Positions 20,703 to 29,730 of a stretch of DNA of 64,000 nucleotides are shown in pieces. Each line of letters begins with the position of its first letter. Positions within the stretch are counted from its first letter, which is position 1. Source of the DNA: Bradyrhizobium nitroreducens (GTDB taxonomy: Bacteria > Pseudomonadota > Alphaproteobacteria > Rhizobiales > Xanthobacteraceae); NCBI RefSeq assembly GCF_002776695.1, contig NZ_LFJC01000003.1, forward strand, positions 2,392,327 to 2,456,326. Direction: 5' to 3'. Below the pieces are notes generated by a model, which saw only the letters and a list, made by a program, of their open reading frames with translations, was not told where the DNA came from and ran no database searches. The position numbers and the translations under genes are program-made.

Positions 20703-21554
20703 TTACGCTCCCTTGGCCGGACCGAAGGCGTCCTGCCAGCGCAGGAACGGCGCAGCGGCAAGCTCGATCAGCCAGTCGGTGAGCTTGCCGAGAATGGCGA
20801 AGATCACGATGGCGGCCAGGATCTGCGCGGGCTTGCCGAGCTGCTGGCCGTCGAGCAGGAGATAGCCGAGGCCTTCGGAAGCGCCGATCAGCTCCGCCGC
20901 CACCACGAACATCCAGCCGAGGCCGAGCCCGACGCGCAAGGACACGACATAGGCCGGCAGCACGGCGGGCAACAGGATGCGGCGGATCATCGCGAAGCCC
21001 GAGAGGCGGAAGGTGCGGCCGACCTCGACGATCTTGCGGTCGACGATGAGGATCGCGCCCATCACACCGAGATAGACCGGGAAGAACACGCCGACCGCGA
21101 TCAGCGCGACCTTCGAGGTCTCGAAGATGCCGAGCCAGAGAATGAACAGCGGCACCCAGGCGAGCGACGGGATCGCGCGCAAGGCTTGGACGGTCGGGTC
21201 AAGCAGCCGCCGCGCCAGCGACCAATAGCCGGAGATGGCGCCCAGCAACGTGCCCGCGACCACGCCGAAGGCAAAACCGAGCGAGACGCGCCACAGCGTC
21301 GCTGCGATGTGGCGGACCAGCTCGCCGGAGCGAGCAAGCTCGGCGATGGTAGCGAACACGCGCGAGGGCGGCGGCACCAGCCGGCCATTGGACCAGCCGA
21401 GCCAGACAACGAGCTCCCAGCCGAGCGCGAGCGTCAGCGGCAGCAGAATTCCAAGCAACGGCCGCGCATAGCGCGCGGCGCGCGACGGCGCGGCGGCGTT
21501 GTCGGCCGGTTCCGAAGTCTGTTGTAAGGCTGGCGCGTCGGAGACCATAGTCAT
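20703..21554 (-). CDS. ABC transporter permease (SsuC/TauC type)
   Basis: A 283-aa inner-membrane permease with about six helices and the BPD_transp_1 EAA-type loop (RTFRLSGFAMIRRILLPAVLPAYVVSLRVG). The N-terminal segment of about 35 residues is hydrophilic, then helix 1 (PLLGILLPLTLALGWELVVW). I start at ATG 21554; an ATG at 21548 is equally possible and neither has a strong ribosome site. It is followed at four bases by the ATPase gene. A long palindromic repeat separates it from the receptor gene upstream. The domain signature supports an importer of the sulfonate/nitrate type. Confidence 0.9.
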   Translation of the reverse strand: MTMVSDAPALQQTSEPADNAAAPSRAARYARPLLGILLPLTLALGWELVVWLGWSNGRLVPPPSRVFATIAELARSGELVRHIAATLWRVSLGFAFGVVAGTLLGAISGYWSLARRLLDPTVQALRAIPSLAWVPLFILWLGIFETSKVALIAVGVFFPVYLGVMGAILIVDRKIVEVGRTFRLSGFAMIRRILLPAVLPAYVVSLRVGLGLGWMFVVAAELIGASEGLGYLLLDGQQLGKPAQILAAIVIFAILGKLTDWLIELAAAPFLRWQDAFGPAKGA

Positions 21555-21589
21555 TAGCAAGCGCGTCTGGTCAGGGAATGCAAGGGCGC

Positions 21590-21757
21590 CTCTTACCCTC
21601 CCCTGGAGGGGGAGGGTCGGCACGCGATCGAGCAAAGCGAGATTGCGTGACGGGGTGGGGTGACAGTCTCTCCACGAAGCAGTGCCCGAGTGGAGAGATC
21701 ACCCCACCCCGCTCGCGCTGCGCGCGATCGACCCTCCCCCTCCAGGGGAGGGTAAGA
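21590..21757. repeat. Long palindromic repeat (family C), copy 2
   Basis: Near-identical to 19184-19342, with CTCTTACCCTCCCCTGGAGG at the left and its complement at the right. It lies between the receptor gene (stop 21761) and the permease gene (start 21554) of one ABC importer operon, covering nearly the whole gap. Confidence 0.88.
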
Positions 21758-21760
21758 GGA

Positions 21761-22732
21761 TCAATTCGTCGGCAGCGGGACCTGGTCGTCGATCAGGGCA
21801 TCCAGCGTGGCCTTCACGTCGACCTTGGCATCGACGACGCCGGCCTGCTGCAGGGCAAGGCCGGCGGCGAGGATCGACTCGCGCTGGGGCGCGCCGATGC
21901 GGCTATGGGTGAGCTCGGTGCGCTCCTTGAGCTGTTTGTCGACGACGGCCTCGGGAAGCTTGGTCACGGCGATGAAGGTCTTCTTCAGCTCGTCGTAGTT
22001 CGCCAGCGAATATTTGCGCGCCTCCTCATACACGGCGAGCACGCGGCGGGCGGCGTCCGGATAATCCTTCAAGAACTGCTCGCGCACATTGAGGATGCCC
22101 CAGGTATTGGCGTCGGCCTTGCGGTAGAACAGCTTTGCGCCCTCCTCGACCTCGGCCTGCGCCATCATGGGATCAAGGCCGGCCCAGGCGTCGACGTCGC
22201 CGCGGATCAGCGCAGTCTTGCCGTCGGCGTGCTGCAGCAGCACCGGCGTGATGTCCTTTTCGGTGAGGCCCGCCCCCAACAGCGCACGCACCAGGAAGAT
22301 GTGCGGATCGGTGCCGCGCGTCACCGCGACGCGCTTGCCCTTGAGGTCGGCCACGCCGGCGATCTTGGAATCCTTTGATGTCACCAGCGCGGTCCATTCG
22401 GGACGCGAATAGACATAGATCGACTTGATCGGATTGCCGTTGATCTTCGCCACCAGCGCCGCCGAGCCCGCGGTCGAGCCGAAATCGATCGAGCCGGCAT
22501 TGAGGAATTCGAGCGCCTTGTTGGAGCCGGCCGACTGCACCCAGGTGACGGTGATGCCGTCCTTGGCGAACTCCCTCTCCAGAAGGCCCTTCTGCTTCAG
22601 GACCATCGACACCGGATTGTAAGTCGCCCAGTCGATGCGGATTTCCTTGAGCGGATCCGCGGCCCTTGCTGCAGGCGCCATGACGAGCGCGACCGCTCCG
22701 GCCAACAGAATGCGTCGTGAAATCTCGGTCAT
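21761..22732 (-). CDS. ABC transporter substrate-binding protein (aliphatic sulfonate/nitrate type)
   Basis: A periplasmic receptor of 323 aa before export. The N-terminus SRRILLAGAVALVMAPAARA resembles a Tat-type signal (twin Arg), with cleavage expected after ARA. The mature part shows the SsuA/NMT1 fold: IRIDWATYNPVSMVLKQKGLLE, VQSAGSNKALEFLNAGSIDFG, and GKRVAVTRGTDPHIFLVRAL. The start is ATG 22732 with GGAGGG ten bases upstream; an ATG at 22756 is in frame but would spoil the signal. It is the first gene of the importer. Sulfonate, taurine, nitrate or an aromatic are all possible ligands. Confidence 0.88.
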   Translation of the reverse strand: MTEISRRILLAGAVALVMAPAARAADPLKEIRIDWATYNPVSMVLKQKGLLEREFAKDGITVTWVQSAGSNKALEFLNAGSIDFGSTAGSAALVAKINGNPIKSIYVYSRPEWTALVTSKDSKIAGVADLKGKRVAVTRGTDPHIFLVRALLGAGLTEKDITPVLLQHADGKTALIRGDVDAWAGLDPMMAQAEVEEGAKLFYRKADANTWGILNVREQFLKDYPDAARRVLAVYEEARKYSLANYDELKKTFIAVTKLPEAVVDKQLKERTELTHSRIGAPQRESILAAGLALQQAGVVDAKVDVKATLDALIDDQVPLPTN

Positions 22733-22883
22733 GCCCAGAGCCCTCCAAAACTTCATTGTTTTTCAATGAGTTATATCTAGAGGTCAACGAGAAAATCCGC
22801 CCCCAGAAAGCCCGCCGGCCGAGAACAGATTTGCCCGAAGCCGCAGCTTTCCAGCATGGAACGACTATTGCCAGAGAATGGCG

Positions 22884-22902
22884 GGTGACAGCGCCTGTCA
22901 CC
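22884..22902 (+). promoter_or_regulatory. Hairpin just upstream of glnD
   Basis: GGTGACAG (22884-22891) and CTGTCACC (22895-22902) are perfect 8-bp arms with a 3-nt loop. They end 18 bases before the glnD ATG, where an operator or a leader hairpin would act. No regulator can be named. Confidence 0.4.
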
Positions 22903-22920
22903 TCTTATATCCGGTGAGAC

Positions 22921-25710
22921 ATGGACAGCGTCACAACTGAGCATAAGGCCGAGGGGGACGATCGTTTCGACACTGCGCGGATCACCGCGGCGGTCGATGC
23001 GCTTGCCGAAAAGCACCAGGGACGCGAAGACGCGTTCCGCACGGCCACGGCGCAATTGCTCAAGGCCGAGCTGATCGCGGCACGCGCCGCGGCACAGGAA
23101 ATCCTCTTGAAGGACCGCCACGGCCGTCGCTGCGCCGAGCGGCTGTGTTACGTCCAGGACGAGATCATCCGCATCCTGTATTCGGCGGCGACCCGTCATC
23201 TCTACCGCTCGCCGATCCCGAGCGGCGCCGAGCGCATGGCGGTGGTGGCGACCGGCGGCTACGGCCGCGGCCTGATGGCCCCCGAATCCGACATCGATCT
23301 CTTGTTCATCCTGCCCTACAAGCAGACCGCCTGGGGCGAGCAGGTGGCCGAAGCCATCCTCTATTGCCTCTGGGACATGGGGCTGAAGGTCGGCCACGCC
23401 ACGCGTTCGGTGGACGAGTCGATCCGGCAGGCGCGCGGCGACATGACCATCCGCACCGCGATCCTGGAGACGCGCTTCCTCACCGGCGACAAGCCGCTCT
23501 ACGAGGAGCTGGTCGCGCGCTTCGACAAGGAGGTGGTGCAGGGCACCGCATCGGAATTCGTCACCGCGAAGCTCGCCGAGCGCGAGGAGCGCCATCGCCG
23601 CGGCGGCCAGTCGCGCTACCTGGTCGAGCCCAACGTCAAGGACGGCAAGGGCGCGCTGCGCGACCTGCACACGCTGTTCTGGATCGCCAAATACGTCTAC
23701 CGCGTGCGCGACACCAGCGAGCTGGTGGAGCGCGGCGTGTTCGACGCGCAGGAATATCGCACCTTCCGCCGCTGCGCCGACTTCCTCTGGTCGGTGCGCT
23801 GCAATCTGCATTTCTACTCCGGCCGCGCCGAGGAGCGGCTTTCGTTCGACCTCCAGCGCGAGATCGCAGTGCGGCTCGGCTACACCTCGCATCCCGGCAT
23901 GCAGGACGTCGAGCGCTTCATGAAGCACTATTTCCTGGTCGCCAAGGAAGTCGGCAACCTCACCGCCATCCTGTGCGCCAAGCTCGAGGACCAGCAGGCC
24001 AAGCCGGCGCCGGTGCTGAGCCGGATGATGGCGCGGCTGCGCCCGACCGCGGCGAAGCGGCGCGTCCCCGACAGCGACGACTTCATCGTCGACAACAACC
24101 GCATCAACGTCGCTGCGCCCGACGTCTTCAAGCACGATCCGGTCAATCTGATCCGGATCTTCCGCCTCGCGCAGAAGAACAACCTCGCCTTCCATCCGGA
24201 CGCGATGCGCGACGTGACGCGCTCGCTCGGCCTCATCAACGCGCAGATGCGCGAGAATCCCGAGGCCAACCGGCTGTTCATGGAGATCCTGACCTCCGAC
24301 AACGCCGAGATCGTGCTGCGGCGGATGAACGAGACCGGCGTGCTCGGCCATTTCATCCGCGCCTTCGGCAAGATCGTCTCGATGATGCAGTTCAACATGT
24401 ATCATCACTACACCGTCGACGAGCACTTGATCCGCTGCGTCGGTTTCCTCCAGGACATCGAGCGCGGCGGCCTCGATGAATTCGCGCTCGCGAGCGACCT
24501 GATGCGCAAAATTCGCCCCGAACACCGGGCGGTGATCTACATCACGACGCTGCTGCACGACATCGCCAAGGGCCGGCCCGAGGATCATTCGATCGCCGGC
24601 GCCAAGGTCGCGCGGCGACTCTGCCCGCGGCTCGGCTTCAGCGCCGCCGACACCGAGCTCATCGCCTGGCTGATCGAGGAGCATCTGACGATGTCCACGG
24701 TCGCACAGTCGCGCGACCTGTCCGACCGCAAGACCATCGAGAATTTCGCCGCCGTGGTGCAGTCGGTCGAGCAGATGAAGCTGCTGACGATCCTGACCAC
24801 CGCCGACATCCGCGGCGTCGGTCCCGGCGTGTGGAACGGCTGGAAGGCGCAGCTTTTGCGTTCGCTCTACTACGAGACCGAGCCGGTGCTCACGGGCGGC
24901 TTCTCCGAAGTCGATCGCGGCAAGCGCCTCACCGCCGCCTATGCCGAATTCCGCAACGCCTTCGCCGAATGGCCGGCGGAGGAGCTCGACGCCTATATCG
25001 GCCGGCACTATCCGGCCTATTGGCTCAAGGTCGAGCTGCCGCGCAAGATCCGCCATGCCCGCTTCGTCCGCTCCAGCGAGCAGGCCGGCCACAAGCTCGC
25101 GATCAATGTCGGCTTCGACGAGGTGCGCGGCGTCACCGAGCTGACGATCTTCGCCGCCGACCATCCCTGGCTGCTGTCGATCATCGCGGGCGCCTGCGCC
25201 TCGGCCGGCGCCAACATCGTCGACGCCCAGATCTACACCACGACCGACGGCCGCGCGCTCGACACCATCTCGATCTCCAGGGAATACGACCGCGACGAGG
25301 ACGAGGGACGGCGCGCCACCCGCATCGGCGAGATGATCGAGGACGTGCTGGAAGGCAAGCTGCGCCTGCCCGAAGTGGTGGCGCGGCGCACCGTGCGCAG
25401 CAAGGCGCGCCCCTTCGTGATCGAGCCGGAAGTCACCATCAACAACCAATGGTCCGACCGCTACACCGTGATCGAGGTCTCCGGGCTCGACCGGCCCGGC
25501 CTGCTCTACGAGCTGACCACCGCGATCTCGAAGCTCAACCTCAACATCGCCTCGGCGCACGTCGCGACCTTCGGCGAGCGCGCCCGCGACGTGTTCTACG
25601 TCACCGACCTCCTGGGCGCGCAGATCAACGCGCCGACGCGCCAGGCCGCGATCAAGAGCGCGCTGACCCATGTGATGGCCGGCGACAAGGCGGTCCAGCC
25701 GGCGGCGTGA
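22921..25710 (+). CDS. glnD: [Protein-PII] uridylyltransferase / uridylyl-removing enzyme
   Basis: GlnD senses glutamine and adds or removes UMP on PII proteins (GlnB/GlnK), setting nitrogen assimilation; in rhizobia it also affects nitrogen-fixation control. The 929-aa protein has the nucleotidyltransferase motif GGYGRGLMAPESDIDLLF at about 111-128. A GlnD-specific helical region carries YLVEPNVKDGKGALRDLHTLFWI. An HD phosphohydrolase domain shows LLHDIAKGRPEDHS near 543. Two ACT domains lie at about 740-820 and 850-929 (ELTIFAADHPWLLSIIAGACA; EVSGLDRPGLLYELTTAI). All catalytic parts are present. It stands alone and the ATG start is unambiguous. Confidence 0.97.
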   Translation: MDSVTTEHKAEGDDRFDTARITAAVDALAEKHQGREDAFRTATAQLLKAELIAARAAAQEILLKDRHGRRCAERLCYVQDEIIRILYSAATRHLYRSPIPSGAERMAVVATGGYGRGLMAPESDIDLLFILPYKQTAWGEQVAEAILYCLWDMGLKVGHATRSVDESIRQARGDMTIRTAILETRFLTGDKPLYEELVARFDKEVVQGTASEFVTAKLAEREERHRRGGQSRYLVEPNVKDGKGALRDLHTLFWIAKYVYRVRDTSELVERGVFDAQEYRTFRRCADFLWSVRCNLHFYSGRAEERLSFDLQREIAVRLGYTSHPGMQDVERFMKHYFLVAKEVGNLTAILCAKLEDQQAKPAPVLSRMMARLRPTAAKRRVPDSDDFIVDNNRINVAAPDVFKHDPVNLIRIFRLAQKNNLAFHPDAMRDVTRSLGLINAQMRENPEANRLFMEILTSDNAEIVLRRMNETGVLGHFIRAFGKIVSMMQFNMYHHYTVDEHLIRCVGFLQDIERGGLDEFALASDLMRKIRPEHRAVIYITTLLHDIAKGRPEDHSIAGAKVARRLCPRLGFSAADTELIAWLIEEHLTMSTVAQSRDLSDRKTIENFAAVVQSVEQMKLLTILTTADIRGVGPGVWNGWKAQLLRSLYYETEPVLTGGFSEVDRGKRLTAAYAEFRNAFAEWPAEELDAYIGRHYPAYWLKVELPRKIRHARFVRSSEQAGHKLAINVGFDEVRGVTELTIFAADHPWLLSIIAGACASAGANIVDAQIYTTTDGRALDTISISREYDRDEDEGRRATRIGEMIEDVLEGKLRLPEVVARRTVRSKARPFVIEPEVTINNQWSDRYTVIEVSGLDRPGLLYELTTAISKLNLNIASAHVATFGERARDVFYVTDLLGAQINAPTRQAAIKSALTHVMAGDKAVQPAA

Positions 25711-25747
25711 CGCTGTCTCGTCGTTCCGGGGCGCGTCTCTTTCCACT

Positions 25748-25845
25748 CGTCATTCCGGGGCGCCGCATAGCGGCGAGCCCGGAATCCATCAAGCCACCGA
25801 CGACGCCGACAAATGGATTCCGGGTTCGCGCGCCCCGGAATGACG
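25748..25845. repeat. Dispersed palindrome (family A), copy 3
   Basis: CGTCATTCCGGGGCGCCGC at the left and GCGCCCCGGAATGACG at the right pair, with GAATCCAT and ATGGATTC inner arms. It lies between convergent glnD and the alkyltransferase gene, ending 6 bp short of the latter's stop codon. Confidence 0.85.
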
Positions 25846-25851
25846 GCGGAG

Positions 25852-26382
25852 CTAAACATCCACCCCCTCATGCCTGAGCAGCCAGCGCTTGCGCTCGAGC
25901 CCGCCGCCGTATTTCACCAGCGAGCCGTCGGCGCCGATCAGGCGGTGACACGGCAGCACGACGCTGATCGGGTTGGAGCCGTTGGCATGGCCGACGGCGC
26001 GAATGGCTTTGGGCATCTCGATCGTCGCGGCCATCGCGCCGTAGCTCATCGTGGTGCCGGCAGGAATCTTCGCCAGCGCAGTCCAGACCTTTTGCTGAAA
26101 CGGCGTGCCGGCGATGCGCCAGGCGATGTTCGAGAGCTGGCCGAGGTCGCCTTCGAAATAGCGTGACAGGGCGGTCCGGATGTCCACCGGCGCGGATCGA
26201 TCACTCAGATCGACCGCACCGTAATGCAGCCGCAACAGTTCGCGCATGCGGTGCTCGTAATCGTCCCAGTCGAGCGCGCGCAGCGCACCTGCGGCATCGG
26301 TGACGAGCAAGGCGATCCCGATCGGCGTCGTCAGGCGATCGAGGCCGAAGCTCACGGAGGACTTGGTTGATCGGCTGGGCAT
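25852..26382 (-). CDS. Methylated-DNA--protein-cysteine S-methyltransferase (Ogt/MGMT)
   Basis: A suicide DNA-repair protein of 176 aa that moves alkyl groups from O6-alkylguanine to its own cysteine. The acceptor Cys145 lies in VVLPCHRLIGADGSL. The DNA-binding helix-turn-helix is MSYGAMAATIEMPKAIRAVG, with the arginine finger, and TPFQQKVWTAL precedes it. No AraC/Ada domain is present, so it is a stand-alone Ogt-type enzyme. The start is the only good ATG. It is convergent with glnD and divergent from the small DUF1304 gene. Confidence 0.94.
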   Translation of the reverse strand: MPSRSTKSSVSFGLDRLTTPIGIALLVTDAAGALRALDWDDYEHRMRELLRLHYGAVDLSDRSAPVDIRTALSRYFEGDLGQLSNIAWRIAGTPFQQKVWTALAKIPAGTTMSYGAMAATIEMPKAIRAVGHANGSNPISVVLPCHRLIGADGSLVKYGGGLERKRWLLRHEGVDV

Positions 26383-26476
26383 TGCGGCACCATTGCATCG
26401 AACACGGCCATCGCACTTGCCATGCCGGCCATGCTAACGTCCACCCGAAAGCTGACGCTTTTTGGGGGAGCTCATC

Positions 26477-26839
26477 TTGATCTGGATCGCCAATATCCTG
26501 GTGGCGCTGGTCGCCGCGCTGCACGCTTACTTTCTGACCCTGGAGATGTTTCTCTGGGACAAGCCGCTGGGCTTGAAGACATTCCGCAACACGCCCGAGA
26601 AGGCGGAGATCACGAAAGTGCTGGCCGCCAATCAGGGGCTCTATAACGGCTTCCTCGCCGCCGGCCTGGTCTGGGGGCTGGTCCACGGCAACCCCGCCTT
26701 CGCATTCCAGATCAAGGCGTTCTTTCTGCTTTGCGTGATCGTGGCCGGCGTCTATGGCGCCGCGACCGTCAGCAGCCGCATCCTGATGGTGCAGGCGCTG
26801 CCGGCGGCGATGGCGCTGGTTACGTTGTTTCTGGCCTGA
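26477..26839 (+). CDS. DUF1304 family small membrane protein
   Basis: A 120-aa protein with about four membrane helices: ANILVALVAALHAYFLTLEMFLW, GLYNGFLAAGLVWGLV, IKAFFLLCVIVAGVYGA and the C-terminal MVQALPAAMALVTLFLA. The helix-1 HxYFxxLEMFLW and the loop NQGLYNGFLA are hallmarks of DUF1304, whose function is not known. I choose the TTG at 26477 because GGGAG lies six bases before it and the family normally begins at this residue. A TTG at 26462 would start on the ribosome site itself. It is divergent from the alkyltransferase gene. Confidence 0.82.
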   Translation: MIWIANILVALVAALHAYFLTLEMFLWDKPLGLKTFRNTPEKAEITKVLAANQGLYNGFLAAGLVWGLVHGNPAFAFQIKAFFLLCVIVAGVYGAATVSSRILMVQALPAAMALVTLFLA

Positions 26840-27001
26840 ACGCCCTGAGCTCGGACTCCGACGCCTGAGACGCTACGGCGCAGCGCTGCGATCCTTGCGC
26901 GGCGCCGCACCTTCCTCCACAATCTTCGGCAGCGATGGCAACCGTTGCAATCAACGGGAAAAGACCGTCGACCGGAAATTCCGTCAGGAGGAACAACCAA
27001 G

Positions 27002-28228
27002 ATGAACAATCGCAGAGCCTTCATAGCTGCCGCGGCGACGCTCGTCCTTGCGTTCTCCGCGAGCCAAGCGCTTGCCCAGAAGAAATACGACACTGGCGCA
27101 ACCGACACCGAGATCAAGATCGGCCAGACCGTGCCGTTCTCCGGCGCCTACTCCGTCTACGCCAATATCGGCAAAACCCAGGCCGCCTATTTCAAGATGA
27201 TCAATGATCAGGGCGGCATCAACGGCCGCAAGATCAATCTGATCCAGTATGACGACGCCTACTCGCCGCCGAAGACGGTCGAACAGGTGCGCAAGCTGGT
27301 CGAGGGCGACGAGGTGCTGTTCACCTTCCAGCTGATCGGCACCGCGGCCAACGCGGCCGTGCAGAAATATCTCAACGGCAAAAAGGTGCCGCAGCTGCTG
27401 GCTTCGACCGGCGCGGCCCGCTTCAACGATCCCCAGAACTATCCCTGGACCATCGCCTACAATCCCAACTACGTGTCCGAGGGCCGGATCTACGCCAAAT
27501 ACATTCTCAAGGAGCATCCGAACGCCAAGATCGGCGTGCTCTACCAGAACGACGACATGGGCCGCGACTATCTCGCGGGCCTGAAGAGCGGCCTCGGCGA
27601 CAAGGCCGCCAGCATGGTCGTCGGCGAGGTCTCCTACGAGGTCACCGACCCCACCGTCGACTCCCAGGTGGTCAAGCTGAAGTCGATGGGCGTCGACGTG
27701 TTCTTCGACGCTTCGACGCCGAAATTCGCGGCACAGGCGATCAAGAAGCTGGCCGACCTCGGCTGGACGCCGGTGCACATCCTCGACATCAATGCGAGCC
27801 CGATCTCGGCGACGCTGAAGCCGGCCGGCCTCGACATCTCCAAGGGCATCATCTCGACCCAATATGGCAAGGAGCCGAGCGATCCGCAGTGGAAGGACGA
27901 TCCCGGCGTGAAGGCCTTCTTCGCCTTCATGGACAAGTATTTCCCGGAAGGCGACAAGCTCAACACGGTCAACACCTATGCCTATTCGGTGGCCGAACTG
28001 CTGGTCCAGGTCCTGAAGCAATGCGGCGACGATCTGACGCGTGAGAACATCATGAGGCAGGTCGCCAACATCAAGGACTTCACCCCGAGCTTCGCCCTGC
28101 CCGGCATCAAGATCAACACCGGGCCGAACGACTTCCGCGTCAACAAGCAGATGCAGATGATGAAGTTCAACGGCGAGCGCTGGGAGCTGTTCGGACCGAT
28201 CATCGAGGACACGGGACCGTCGGGCTAG
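27002..28228 (+). CDS. ABC transporter substrate-binding protein, branched-chain amino acid type (paralogue 1)
   Basis: A 408-aa periplasmic receptor of the Leu/Ile/Val-binding (Peripla_BP_6) family. The signal peptide is AFIAAAATLVLAFSASQALA with cleavage before QKKYD. The mature N-terminus TEIKIGQTVPFSGAYSVYAN and NDQGGINGRKINLIQYDD are characteristic. ATG 27002 is preceded at ten bases by AGGAGG. A second gene of identical length and very similar sequence follows 265 bp downstream. No permease or ATPase gene adjoins either, so it must share a transport complex encoded elsewhere or serve in sensing. The ligand could be an amino acid, amide, urea or aromatic acid. Confidence 0.92.
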   Translation: MNNRRAFIAAAATLVLAFSASQALAQKKYDTGATDTEIKIGQTVPFSGAYSVYANIGKTQAAYFKMINDQGGINGRKINLIQYDDAYSPPKTVEQVRKLVEGDEVLFTFQLIGTAANAAVQKYLNGKKVPQLLASTGAARFNDPQNYPWTIAYNPNYVSEGRIYAKYILKEHPNAKIGVLYQNDDMGRDYLAGLKSGLGDKAASMVVGEVSYEVTDPTVDSQVVKLKSMGVDVFFDASTPKFAAQAIKKLADLGWTPVHILDINASPISATLKPAGLDISKGIISTQYGKEPSDPQWKDDPGVKAFFAFMDKYFPEGDKLNTVNTYAYSVAELLVQVLKQCGDDLTRENIMRQVANIKDFTPSFALPGIKINTGPNDFRVNKQMQMMKFNGERWELFGPIIEDTGPSG

Positions 28229-28269
28229 CACGCCCCTGATACCCCGCCTCTGCCCCGGCAGAGCCACAC

Positions 28270-28307
28270 GGATGCTCCGCACCCACGGTGCGGAGCATCC
28301 TTCTTTT
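28270..28307 (+). terminator. Rho-independent terminator after receptor paralogue 1
   Basis: Perfect 14-bp arms (28270-28283 and 28287-28300), a 3-nt loop, then TTCTTTT. This is the best canonical terminator in the window. It separates the two receptor genes into independent transcripts. Confidence 0.88.
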
Positions 28308-28493
28308 CAGGCTGCCCGCGTCGTCAACCTTACCGGAGGACTCCGGCGTCGGTTCGACTAAAGTCGGTTCCGTTGCCAGCATGTAATCTTGCGTCGCAGC
28401 AAGGCCTCCGCCACACTCCCCTCCAGCGATGACGTCCGCCGCCGCCACGGCAGCAGAAAGATCGTCTGCGATAACAAACCGAGGAAATTGCGA

Positions 28494-29720
28494 ATGAGGA
28501 ACGGACTTTTGCATCTGGTCACCGGCACGGCGCTCGCTTTGGCGCTGTCGATCTCGGCGGCCAATGCCCAGAAGAAATATGATCCCGGCGCGTCGGACAC
28601 CGAGATCAAGATCGGTCAGACCAACCCGTTTAGCGGCCCCGCCTCCGCCTATGCCACGATCGGCAAGACGCAGGCTGCCTATTTCAAGATGATCAACGAT
28701 CAGGGCGGCATCAACGGCCGCAAGATCAATCTGATCCAGTACGACGACGCCTATTCGCCGCCGAAGGCCGTGGAGCAGGTGCGCAAGCTGGTCGAGAGCG
28801 ACGAGGTGCTGCTGACCTTCCAGCTGCTCGGCACCCCCTCGAACGCCGCCGTGCAGAAATATCTCAACGCCAAGAAGGTGCCGCAGCTCTTCGCGGCCAC
28901 CGGCGCCTCGAAGTTCACCGACCCCAAGAACTTCCCGTGGACGATGGGCTTCAATCCCAACTACTTCGTCGAAGGCCGCATCTACGGCCAGTACATCATC
29001 AAGAACCATCCGAACGCCAAGATCGGCGTGCTCTACCAGAACGACGATCTCGGCAAAGACTATCTGAACGGCATCAAGGCCGGGCTTGGAGACAAGGCCT
29101 CCAGCATGATCGTCTCGGAAGCATCGTACGAGGTGTCCGACCCCACCATCGACTCGCAGATCCTCAAGATCAAGTCGGCAGGCGCCGATCTGTTCTTCAG
29201 CGCCACAACGCCAAAACAGGCCGCGCAGGCGATCAAGAAGATCGCCGAGCTCGACTGGCATCCCGTGCACATCCTCGACATCAACGCCACGTCGGTCGGC
29301 GCCGTGATGAAGCCCGCAGGACTCGAAGCGTCCAAGGGCGTGATCAGCGTCAACTATGGCAAGGATCCGCTCGATCCAAGCTGGAAGAACGATCCGGGCA
29401 TGAAGAAATATTTCGAGTTCATGGCCAAGTACTATCCGGACGGCGACAAGGACTCGAGCTTCAACAGCTACGGCTACTCGACCTCGCAGTTGATGGCCTA
29501 CGTGCTCCAGAAATGCGGCGACGACCTGACCCGCGAGAACGTCATGAAGGTCGCGACCAGCCTGAAGGACGTGGAGCTCGACCTCTCCCTGCCCGGCATC
29601 AAGGCCAACACCTCGCCGACCGACTACCGCGTCAACAAGCAGCTTCAGATGATGAAGTTCAACGGCGAGCGCTGGGAGCTGTTCGGCCCGATCCTGGAGG
29701 ATGCCGGTCCGGCGGGTTAG
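28494..29720 (+). CDS. ABC transporter substrate-binding protein, branched-chain amino acid type (paralogue 2)
   Basis: A 408-aa periplasmic receptor and the tandem paralogue of the gene at 27002. The signal peptide is HLVTGTALALALSISAANA, then QKKYDPGASDTEIKIGQ. Most residues match the first copy, including AAYFKMINDQGGINGRKIN, the hinge region and the C-terminal KQxQMMKFNGERWELFGPI. Differences cluster in the pocket-forming loops (for example FSGPASAYAT against FSGAYSVYAN), as expected if the ligands diverged. ATG 28494 has GAGGA eight bases upstream. It has its own upstream region after the terminator at 28270. No permease or ATPase is adjacent. Confidence 0.92.
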   Translation: MRNGLLHLVTGTALALALSISAANAQKKYDPGASDTEIKIGQTNPFSGPASAYATIGKTQAAYFKMINDQGGINGRKINLIQYDDAYSPPKAVEQVRKLVESDEVLLTFQLLGTPSNAAVQKYLNAKKVPQLFAATGASKFTDPKNFPWTMGFNPNYFVEGRIYGQYIIKNHPNAKIGVLYQNDDLGKDYLNGIKAGLGDKASSMIVSEASYEVSDPTIDSQILKIKSAGADLFFSATTPKQAAQAIKKIAELDWHPVHILDINATSVGAVMKPAGLEASKGVISVNYGKDPLDPSWKNDPGMKKYFEFMAKYYPDGDKDSSFNSYGYSTSQLMAYVLQKCGDDLTRENVMKVATSLKDVELDLSLPGIKANTSPTDYRVNKQLQMMKFNGERWELFGPILEDAGPAG

Positions 29721-29730
29721 CTTCCATCGC

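Noticed and set aside
22754..22769. CATTG-T5-CAATG near the receptor start as an operator or promoter
   Set aside because: Short AT-rich arms next to the ribosome site; chance formation is likely and no -35/-10 pair is convincing.
22777..25746. 989-aa open frame antisense to glnD
   Set aside because: It mirrors the glnD codons, is dominated by Arg/Ala/Asp/Gly/Val repeats without domain structure, and arises because GC-rich genes lack stops on the other strand.
26926..26955. TGGCA...TTGCA near 26936 as a sigma-54 promoter for receptor paralogue 1
   Set aside because: The GG-to-GC spacing is eight, not ten, so it does not fit the -24/-12 rule.
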